Shown: piece after piece, positions 39,788 to 46,395 of the stretch
Numbering within the stretch: the stretch's first letter is position 1
Layout: every line of letters begins with the position of its first letter
Assembly: GCA_012729785.1 (NCBI GenBank)
Contig: JAAYCL010000013.1
Span: 1 to 46,395, forward strand
Length of the DNA: 46,395 nt
From: Chlamydiota bacterium
GTDB lineage: Bacteria; Auribacterota; Tritonobacteria; UBA1439
Reading direction: 5' to 3'
Notes under the pieces: generated by a model
Database searches by the model: none
What the model was told of the DNA's origin: nothing
Seen by the model: the letters and a program-made list of their open reading frames with translations, nothing else
Translations under genes and position numbers: made by a program

Positions 39788-42700
39788 GTGAACCGCATCT
39801 ACCAGGGCAAGGTAACGAAGGTCGAGATCCTTGACGAGCGGGATTCCCAGGGGGAGACGAAGTGGCTCGAACTCCCCGCCGCGGAGTGGCATGCCGCGCT
39901 CTGGCGCCACCATGAGCTGTTCCAGGACGCGGTGAACTACTACACCCTCTGCCTGGCGGCGATGGCCGCAGGCGTGAAGGGCGACTCGCCGCAGGCGAAG
40001 GCACTGGGTTCCTGGGTGGCGAAGGTGAAAGAAAACTGGACGACCGCGAGCCGCAGGGCCCAGGTGTTCGACGGCCCCGGGGAGCGCCTCGCCAAGCTCC
40101 TAAAACTCAAAGCCGGTGAGACCGGCTTCGATAAGGCGGCGGCACACGTCCTTCGTACGAGCCGCGCGACGGGGCCACAGCGTTTGGCCGCGCTGCTCCA
40201 ACTGCTCGACGAGGCCGATAAGGGGGATCTGAACCAGGTATGCGTCAGAAGGATCGCATTCCTGTGTCCTGCCAGGCCTGACAGCGAAACCCGCCCAACG
40301 AGCGAGGCCCTCGCGTCGAGCCAGGTGGTGAAACGCCAGGAGGAGGTGCGCAGATACCATCGAATGCCCCGCTCGGAAGCGCTCGAGGCGGCATCGGATC
40401 TGAAACTCGGCCTGTTCCTAACGCAACCCCCCACACAGTTCCTGAAAGGGCAGGATGCCGCGAAGGAGCTGTCGAAGAAGTTCGCACAGGCGGCGGCGAG
40501 GCATCCCGAACTCAAGAAGGCCTCCGCAAAGTTCCAGAAGCATCTCGCCATCTGCGGCGGCAAGCTGAAGATACCGGCGCCGGGGCGGAAGCCGAGCGGC
40601 CTCTATCCGCTAGCGGCGGTCTTCAAGTACTTCCCGTGCCGTGAAGCACTCGATGCCTTCCTCCAAGCGACCAAGACGCTCGCCGAGGGTAAGGACAAGA
40701 TCAAGGCCGAGGATGCCATAGACGATGCCCGCGTCGGCGACAAGCCGCACTTCGACTATTTCACCAACCTAGCACTCGTCCCCGGCGGCGACGGCGGCAG
40801 GGAGACGCGGGCGGTCTGGTTCGAGTACGACCTCGCCGCCTTCATCGAGGCCCTCAAGGCACCCCATCGCTACTACCAGGACACGCTCAAGCGCGAAGCG
40901 GCCGCGGAAGGGCTGCGCAGACGGATCGCGGCGATGGATGGGCGGGGTTGCGAGGCATCCGGCGACGACGAGGCCGGCGAACCGCTGCCAGGATTCGAGG
41001 GCGACGAACGCATCCGGCTTCTGCAAATCATCGTCCGTGACAAACTGAAATGGGTGGCCGAGGCGGAGGGCGGGGATGCGGACCCCGAGGAGAGGGAATA
41101 CACGATCCGGGGGCGAACGCTACGCGGGTTCGGGGAAATCAAGCGCCGCTGGCGTGCCGCCGCCGAGGACGGGCGCGCCAAGGAGAATCATCTCTTGGAC
41201 ATCCTCGCCGCGGAGCAGACGGAGCACAGGGATGACTTCGGGAGTTCTGCGCTCTACCGCGAGCTTGCGAAGCCGATGTTCCACCCCATCTGGCGCGATG
41301 AGGGGACGCAACCCTGGCACGCCGAGGATCCGCTCCGGGCGTGGCTCGCCTACAACGACCTCAAGGCCGAGCTCGTGGACAAGGAGCAACCGATACGTTT
41401 CACACCCGCCCATCCGGAATGCTCGCCCCGGTTCTTCATATTCCCGAAGAGGAGCGAGTCGAAACCTAAGAAGGGGGAGCGGATCGCCCGGAAACCCGGC
41501 CTGCTGTCACGGCACGAGCCGGGCCAACTAGCGTTCACCGCCGGTATAGTGTCGCCGACCGCCGGCGGCCTCTCTCCGAAGGTCGCCCGGATCCATTATG
41601 CCGCCCCGCGCCTCTGCCGCGACCGGATCCGGACCAGCGGGGACAGCGACCTCCACGAGGCCCCCTGGGTGCAGCCGATGATGGCGGCGCTCGGACTCGC
41701 GGAATCGCCCGAACGAGTGAACTTCGCCAACTGCCGCATCACGCTCGAGCCGACGAGCCCTTCCGACATCCAGCTCGTGTTCCCGCTCGAGGTGGGTGCG
41801 GAGCGCATCAAGAAGGCCATTGCATCGGCATTCTCATGGGAACGACAGTTCAATATGCAGCCGGAGGGAGTCGGCTTCTGCAACGCCTCGCTACGATGGC
41901 CGCACGAGAAACAGCTATCGAAGGCGCCTTCTCCGTGGCACAAGGAGGTGGACGAGTTCCGCTGCATCGCGGTCGACCTCGGCCAGCGCAACGCGGGGGC
42001 GTATGCCCGTATCTGCGTGAGAAGTGGGAGGAACCCCGGCAAGCGTCCGTCACGTGCGATCGGGGAGACCGGCGGCAGGCGGTGGCGGGCGGAGTTGGAG
42101 AGGGCGGGTCAGTTCCGTCTCCCCGGCGAGGACGCGAGGATCTGGCGCGAGAAAAGCAAGCTCGATGCCCGACGACCGGACGACTCGGGCCTGGAATTCG
42201 ATTTCCGCGAGGAGCTGTGGGGCGACCGCGGCCGGCCCGCGAGGGACTGGGAGGCGGACGACACCGCGGAACTGATGCGGCTTCTCGAGGCGCCTGCCGA
42301 GGACGAGCGGCATTCGATCCTGGATAACGGATGGCGCCGGGAATTGAGTTTCCCGGAGCAGAACGACAAACTGCTGATCGCTGTGCGGCGTTTCCAATCG
42401 CGCATCGCGCGGCTCCATCGCTGGTGCTGGATGCTCAGAGGCGACGACAGGCAGAAGGACATCGCCTGGACGGAGATCACGGAATGCGAGGATGTGCGCT
42501 TGGTGCCGGCCGAACTGCGCACGGCTGCCAAGAAGCGCGATCCCCGCGTGAAGGAGGGATTGGAGCGTCAGCTCCGCGAAAGGATCGAACTCGCCCCGGA
42601 CCTCCTCGTGCGGATCGCCAACCGCGTCCTGCCGTTGCGCGGCCGTTCCTGGCGCTGGGAGCGGCATCCCTCTTCGACTCCCAGGAACACCCTGCATCAC

Positions 42701-44065
42701 CTCACCCAAAGTGGTCCCCCCCTAGACAGCGGCAAGAGGCCGGTATGGCTCCGTGGGCAGCGCGGGCTTTCGTTGAGACGCATCGAGCAGATCGAGGAGC
42801 TGCGGAAGCGTTTCCAGTCGCTCAACCAGTCGCTACGACGCGAGGTGGGTGGGAAGGCGCCCATCCGCAGGGACGAGGCCGTCCCCGACACCTGTCACGA
42901 TCTGCTCGAGAAGCTGGCCAATCTCAAGGAGCAGCGGATCAACCAGACGGCGCATATGATCCTCGCCGAGGCCCTCGGCCTCCGCCTCGCCCAGCCCGCC
43001 CCGGACAAGAAGGCGTTGCGCCAGCGGCAAGACCAGCACGGCGCCTACGAGAAGATACTGGACGGGCAGGGACGCTGGCTCGGGGTCGCGGACTTCATCG
43101 TAATCGAAAATCTTTCGCGTTACAGGGCGAGCCAGGGCCGCGCTCCGCGAGAGAACAGCCGCCTTATGAAGTGGTGCCACCGCGCCGTGCGGGACAAGCT
43201 TAAGCAACTCTGCGAGGTGTTCGGGCTGCCCGTGGTCGAGACGCCGGCGGCGTACTCGTCCCGATTCTGCTCCCGCAGCGGGGTCCCCGGGTTCCGCGCG
43301 GCCGAGATCGCCGCGGGCTTCACGAAGGACGGGCAGTGGCGCTGGATCGCCGCGAAGAAGGACGAGCACGGGCGCCCCACAGGTGAGGCACAGAGATTGG
43401 CCGCGCTCGATCGGCAGCTCGCGGAGGCGCAGATCGCCCTCGAGAAGTCCTTGGTCGGGGAACGGCGCCCGGGGCCCTGTCCGAAGCGCACTCTGCTCGT
43501 CCCTTCGGCGGGCGGCGGGATTTTCGTGCCTATCGTGGATGCCGTGAAACGTTCCGAAATGCAGCCCGCCCTCGCGCAGGCCGATGTGAACGCCGCCATC
43601 AATCTCGCGCTACGCGCCGTGGCCGATCCCCGAATCTGGGAGATCCATCCCCGCCTGCGCACTATGCGCGCCGGCATCGGGCAGACCGGCAAAGGCAAAG
43701 GGTCGGCGAACAGGACGCCGGGCACGGATGAAATGCGGTTGCTGACTCGCGAGAAACGACGATACGGGGAAAAGGGGCCGGCGATTGCCGTCCATCGATC
43801 CGACAGTGCCGGTAAGAACGATACCGCCCAGCCCAACTTCTTCGCGGACCTAGCCGGTCTGGCAGGCCTCGCGGAGAAGCTCAGCGGGGAGAGCCGCGAG
43901 CATCGCTGGCTGCGCGACGAATGGACGACCGCGGACATCCAGGGCGAGGAAGGCGCACCGGAGCTCGTCCACGGCAAGTCGTTCTGGGGCTGCGTGAAGG
44001 CCGCGCAGTGGAGCCGTATCCAGGAGATCAACGGCCGGAGATTGTCCAAGTGGCGCACGAAATGA
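39788..44065 (+). CDS. cas12b: Type V-B CRISPR effector Cas12b (C2c1), long form
   Basis: About 1425 aa from GTG at 39788, chosen because GAGGTGAGG sits upstream and the protein then begins NRIYQG as in Opitutaceae-type Cas12b; ATG at 39728 would add 20 residues. Cas12b is a crRNA/tracrRNA-guided DNA nuclease with one RuvC site. RuvC-I FRCIAVDLGQRNAGAYA has D730; RuvC-II DFIVIENLSRYRAS has E1107, followed by ENSRLMKWCHRAV and AAYSSRFCSRSGVPGFR; RuvC-III AQADVNAAINLALRA has D1266. These match the Cas12b catalytic triad and the ENNQLMQWSHR / AAFSSRFDARTGAPG blocks of Alicyclobacillus Cas12b. Other clade-typical segments are LWRHHELFQDAVNYY, SRHEPGQ, IHYAAPRL and RLPGEDARIW. No HNH. The length is ~300 residues above the 1129-aa Alicyclobacillus protein. 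cas4-cas1 begins 22 nt after its stop. Confidence 0.95.
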   Translation: MNRIYQGKVTKVEILDERDSQGETKWLELPAAEWHAALWRHHELFQDAVNYYTLCLAAMAAGVKGDSPQAKALGSWVAKVKENWTTASRRAQVFDGPGERLAKLLKLKAGETGFDKAAAHVLRTSRATGPQRLAALLQLLDEADKGDLNQVCVRRIAFLCPARPDSETRPTSEALASSQVVKRQEEVRRYHRMPRSEALEAASDLKLGLFLTQPPTQFLKGQDAAKELSKKFAQAAARHPELKKASAKFQKHLAICGGKLKIPAPGRKPSGLYPLAAVFKYFPCREALDAFLQATKTLAEGKDKIKAEDAIDDARVGDKPHFDYFTNLALVPGGDGGRETRAVWFEYDLAAFIEALKAPHRYYQDTLKREAAAEGLRRRIAAMDGRGCEASGDDEAGEPLPGFEGDERIRLLQIIVRDKLKWVAEAEGGDADPEEREYTIRGRTLRGFGEIKRRWRAAAEDGRAKENHLLDILAAEQTEHRDDFGSSALYRELAKPMFHPIWRDEGTQPWHAEDPLRAWLAYNDLKAELVDKEQPIRFTPAHPECSPRFFIFPKRSESKPKKGERIARKPGLLSRHEPGQLAFTAGIVSPTAGGLSPKVARIHYAAPRLCRDRIRTSGDSDLHEAPWVQPMMAALGLAESPERVNFANCRITLEPTSPSDIQLVFPLEVGAERIKKAIASAFSWERQFNMQPEGVGFCNASLRWPHEKQLSKAPSPWHKEVDEFRCIAVDLGQRNAGAYARICVRSGRNPGKRPSRAIGETGGRRWRAELERAGQFRLPGEDARIWREKSKLDARRPDDSGLEFDFREELWGDRGRPARDWEADDTAELMRLLEAPAEDERHSILDNGWRRELSFPEQNDKLLIAVRRFQSRIARLHRWCWMLRGDDRQKDIAWTEITECEDVRLVPAELRTAAKKRDPRVKEGLERQLRERIELAPDLLVRIANRVLPLRGRSWRWERHPSSTPRNTLHHLTQSGPPLDSGKRPVWLRGQRGLSLRRIEQIEELRKRFQSLNQSLRREVGGKAPIRRDEAVPDTCHDLLEKLANLKEQRINQTAHMILAEALGLRLAQPAPDKKALRQRQDQHGAYEKILDGQGRWLGVADFIVIENLSRYRASQGRAPRENSRLMKWCHRAVRDKLKQLCEVFGLPVVETPAAYSSRFCSRSGVPGFRAAEIAAGFTKDGQWRWIAAKKDEHGRPTGEAQRLAALDRQLAEAQIALEKSLVGERRPGPCPKRTLLVPSAGGGIFVPIVDAVKRSEMQPALAQADVNAAINLALRAVADPRIWEIHPRLRTMRAGIGQTGKGKGSANRTPGTDEMRLLTREKRRYGEKGPAIAVHRSDSAGKNDTAQPNFFADLAGLAGLAEKLSGESREHRWLRDEWTTADIQGEEGAPELVHGKSFWGCVKAAQWSRIQEINGRRLSKWRTK

Positions 44066-44087
44066 TATCCCGTGCCCCTCATAATCG

Positions 44088-45788
44088 ATGAGCGACGCGG
44101 CATTGCGAACCGACGGCTCGTTTGATGCGCAGCCCAAGCTGAATGTGCGCGGTCTCCACAACTACGCCTATTGTCCCCGCCTATTCTACTATCAATGGGT
44201 GGAGAACATCTTCCAGCACAACGCCGATACGGTGGAGGGGGGGTATGCCCATCGTGCCTCGGATCGTCCCACCTGCTTCGATGAACTCAAGGATGCAATC
44301 GAACTGCCCGAGGATTCCTCGATCAGATCGATGCACATTGAAAGCGACACATACGGCCTTGTAGGAGTCGTGGATCTCATCGAAACGCGTGCGGGCGGCG
44401 TGACGGTAATCGATTATAAGAAAGGCGTTGCATGGCGCGATGCACACGGCAATCGCGTTGCGAAGGAGCCTGATGCCGTTCAAGTCGTGGCCTACGCTCT
44501 GCTGCTCCGAGAAAGCGGCCACATTCCTCGGGAAGCGTTCATCTATTACGCGGCGGAGAAACGGCGTGTGTCGGTGGACATCTCCGAGGAAAGAATCAAC
44601 GCCTGCGTCGAGAAAATCGTGGAGGCCAAGTCCTTAGCGTCTCGTGGCGAATGTCCACCCCCGTTGGAGGATGATCCACGCTGCCTGTACTGCTCCGCAT
44701 ATCCCATCTGCCTCCCCGGAGAATCTGCCTTCTGGCGGCTCGCAAAGGATGGAAACGTTGCGATCAAGAGAGCCCCCCGCCCAGACAACGATGAAGGGGA
44801 GATTTTAGTAGTGCAAACACCGGGAGCGACCGTCGGACGTAGGGGCGGCGAGATCACGGTGTCACTGAATGGCGAGATAGTCCGCAAACTCCCTTCCCGT
44901 CAGTTGCGTGCTGTGTATCTTTATGGTGCGGTTCAACTCACCGCGGCGGCGGCGCAGACGCTCCTGGAACTCGGGATCGACGTGTCATTCTTCGCCCCTT
45001 CGGGACGCTTTCTCGGGCTTCTGCGCGGACTTCCCGCATCCGGAGTGGACGCGCGCCGCGGGCAGTACCGTCTCTTTGAAGATGCACGAACGTGCCTCGG
45101 GGTCGCACGCGAAATCATACGCGCGAAGATTCACAACCAGCGCGTGATGCTAATGCGGAACGGGGATGCGCCGGAACCTTTGCTGGCGCAGCTTGCGGAT
45201 CTTAAGGACAGAGCGGTCAAGGCGATGGGGATGAAAGAATTGTTGGGTGTGGAGGGTATGGCCGCGGCCCTCTACTTCGAGCAGTTCAACGGTATGCTGA
45301 AAGCCAACGAACATCGCCTTTTTGAGTTCCACGCTCGCAATAGACGCCCCCCGCGCGATCCGGTCAACGCGCTTCTATCGATGGGATACAGCATCCTCTG
45401 CAAGGAGGTCACTGGGATCTGCCATGCGGTGGGTCTCGATCCATTCCTCGGCGTTATGCATCAGCCACGCTATGGCAGGCCGGCATTGGCGCTCGACTTG
45501 ATGGAGGAATTCCGGCCGCTCATCGCCGATAGCGTCGCTATTAGTATGATCAACCGCAGCGAGGTCAACCGGGGCGATTTCATCATCAGCGCTGCAGGAG
45601 TATCCTTGGACGAGCAAGGGCGGCGCGCCTTTTGGGAATCCTATTGCCGCAGAATGGAAACGGAAGTTGCCCATCCCCATTTTGGATATCGGATGCCCTA
45701 TCGGCGGATGCTCGAAGTCCAAGTAAGACAGATGTGGCGGTTTGTCAGAGGCGAGGCGAACAATTACATCGGCTTCACCACTAGATAG
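44088..45788 (+). CDS. cas4-cas1: Cas4-Cas1 fusion protein (spacer acquisition)
   Basis: 566 aa. Residues 1-~215 are Cas4, a RecB-like nuclease that trims and orients prespacers by PAM: C29 in YAYCPRLFYY, D96 in GVVDLIE, D109/K111 in VIDYKKG, Q132 in VQVVAYALLL, and C199, C202, C208 completing the [4Fe-4S] set. From ~235 on is Cas1 integrase: EILVVQTPGATVGRRGGEI and LPSRQLRAVYLYG, then the metal residues E389 (GVEGMAAALYFEQF), H458 (GVMHQPRYG) and D470 (ALDLMEEFRPLIADS). Both active sites appear intact. This fusion is typical of type V-B and of type I-G/I-U loci. The DNA is visibly less GC-rich than the core genes to the left. Confidence 0.95.
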   Translation: MSDAALRTDGSFDAQPKLNVRGLHNYAYCPRLFYYQWVENIFQHNADTVEGGYAHRASDRPTCFDELKDAIELPEDSSIRSMHIESDTYGLVGVVDLIETRAGGVTVIDYKKGVAWRDAHGNRVAKEPDAVQVVAYALLLRESGHIPREAFIYYAAEKRRVSVDISEERINACVEKIVEAKSLASRGECPPPLEDDPRCLYCSAYPICLPGESAFWRLAKDGNVAIKRAPRPDNDEGEILVVQTPGATVGRRGGEITVSLNGEIVRKLPSRQLRAVYLYGAVQLTAAAAQTLLELGIDVSFFAPSGRFLGLLRGLPASGVDARRGQYRLFEDARTCLGVAREIIRAKIHNQRVMLMRNGDAPEPLLAQLADLKDRAVKAMGMKELLGVEGMAAALYFEQFNGMLKANEHRLFEFHARNRRPPRDPVNALLSMGYSILCKEVTGICHAVGLDPFLGVMHQPRYGRPALALDLMEEFRPLIADSVAISMINRSEVNRGDFIISAAGVSLDEQGRRAFWESYCRRMETEVAHPHFGYRMPYRRMLEVQVRQMWRFVRGEANNYIGFTTR

Positions 45789-45790
45789 AT

Positions 45791-46081
45791 ATGCCGAGAA
45801 TACGCTATCTCGTCTGTTACGATATCGCAGACCCCAAACGGTTGCGTAGAGTGGCTAAAGTTCTCGAGGCATATGGCAGGCGTCTCCAGCTATCGGTATT
45901 CGAGTGCTCCCTGGACAAGCAAAGGTATACCCAGGCCAAAACAGAGCTGGCCGAAATCCTGAATCACGCGGAGGACCAAGTGCTATTCGTCTCACTGGGA
46001 ACATCGGGCGATGATTCCAGTATCCTGATAGAAGCGATGGGGCTTTCTTACACCGGTCGACCGCGAGTTACAGTAATTTGA
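45791..46081 (+). CDS. cas2: CRISPR-associated protein Cas2
   Basis: 96 aa, normal length, starting 2 nt after the cas4-cas1 stop. Cas2 is the structural dimer of the Cas1-Cas2 integrase. Motifs: LVCYDIADPKRLRRVAKVLE with the ferredoxin-like first strand and conserved Asp, GRRLQLSVFECSLDK, and EDQVLFVSLG. It is the last cas gene of the operon. Confidence 0.96.
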   Translation: MPRIRYLVCYDIADPKRLRRVAKVLEAYGRRLQLSVFECSLDKQRYTQAKTELAEILNHAEDQVLFVSLGTSGDDSSILIEAMGLSYTGRPRVTVI

Positions 46082-46395
46082 TTGTATAAAGGGCTATCTC
46101 TGCTATCATAGCCATTGGCTAAGGCCATCGATCACAACCCTTCCGCCATTGGGGTTGCAAGTTCCTTGAAATCGCTTGCGGGGCGAGCGCGGAAATTGCC
46201 TCCAGCTCGATCTGGGACGCTCGCGTGCTGTATCTCCTTGATCCGTAGTTGGATATGGGTGACTGGGGCCTCCCATAACACCTTCGATATGTCGTGAAGG
46301 AGGGGTGCTCGCTTGGGTTGAGTTTACCCCTTCAAGGCCAATGGCTTCTGAAGGCTAGGGCGGCATCCGCAGCGGATTCTCGGAGCTTGAGGCGG
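46082..46395 (+). ncRNA. Structured non-coding region after cas2: candidate tracrRNA / CRISPR leader
   Basis: No gene is supportable here. TATAAA at 46085-46090 could be a -10 element. Several hairpins follow: GGCTAT/ATAGCC (46092-46113), CAACCC/GGGTTG (46135-46157), GGGGT..CTC/GAG..ACCCC (46302-46330), an alternative CCTTC..AAG/CTT..GAAGG (46329-46354), and ATCCG/CGGAT (46365-46377). AGCCATTGGC (46110-46119) is exactly complementary to GCCAATGGCT (46337-46346). In type V-B loci the tracrRNA gene usually lies between cas2 and the repeat array. The strand and ends are uncertain and no CRISPR repeat is visible before the window ends. Confidence 0.4.

Noticed and set aside
46115-46297. 60-codon frame after cas2
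   Set aside because: No RBS and no recognisable motif; it overlaps hairpins and lies where the tracrRNA or leader is expected.

Overview
The window is a mostly GC-rich bacterial chromosome segment. An LptE-like lipoprotein, MurJ, a BamD-like TPR protein, Tat and lipoprotein signals and a sigma54 circuit point to a didermic (Gram-negative) bacterium. The secreted proteins with PT-rich linkers, the core-gene neighbourhood and a Cas12b resembling the verrucomicrobial (Opitutaceae) type suggest the PVC group or a neighbouring candidate phylum such as Omnitrophota. This placement is an inference and no rRNA is present to test it.

Left part (1-5100): the last codons of a TenA-like gene, then three minus-strand genes for secreted proteins (two related beta-propeller-like proteins and one PT-linker surface protein). 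Two cobalamin riboswitches, each followed by an intrinsic terminator, precede the second and third of these genes, so this appears to be a B12-responsive exported-protein locus. Accessory part (5100-7550): a gene remnant, a hicBA toxin-antitoxin pair, and a two-gene nucleotidyltransferase module. That module has a three-site operator and lies between two ~140-bp direct repeats that carry the 3' end of tRNA-Asp plus a terminator hairpin.

7548-12745: a phosphate-transport operon (DUF47/PhoU-like plus PiT permease), an NtrC-type response regulator and its histidine kinase. A consensus sigma54 promoter precedes the transport operon, with two palindromes 21 bp apart upstream of it; together they look like a self-contained regulatory circuit. 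A tRNA-Asp(GTC) follows. 13184-16201: a hybrid PAS sensor kinase. 16200-37491: a long core block nusA-infB-ylxP-rbfA-nrnA-truB-ribF-rpsO-pnp-ftsK-rodZ-rimO-pgsA-pgpA-TPR-lptE, then rpsT (minus) and murJ. Many of these genes overlap or nearly touch. nusA has a promoter followed by a terminator in its leader, and pnp is preceded by a large compound hairpin.

Right part (37500-46395): a Tat-signal radical SAM protein, a small lipoprotein, and a complete type V-B CRISPR-cas gene set: an unusually long Cas12b (about 1425 aa, all three RuvC acidic residues present), a Cas4-Cas1 fusion and Cas2. About 310 bp of structured non-coding DNA after cas2 is the likely start of the tracrRNA/leader region; the repeat array itself would lie beyond the window. 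The cas operon sits just behind a duplicated lipoprotein promoter and a truncated signal-peptide remnant, which suggests where the locus was inserted.
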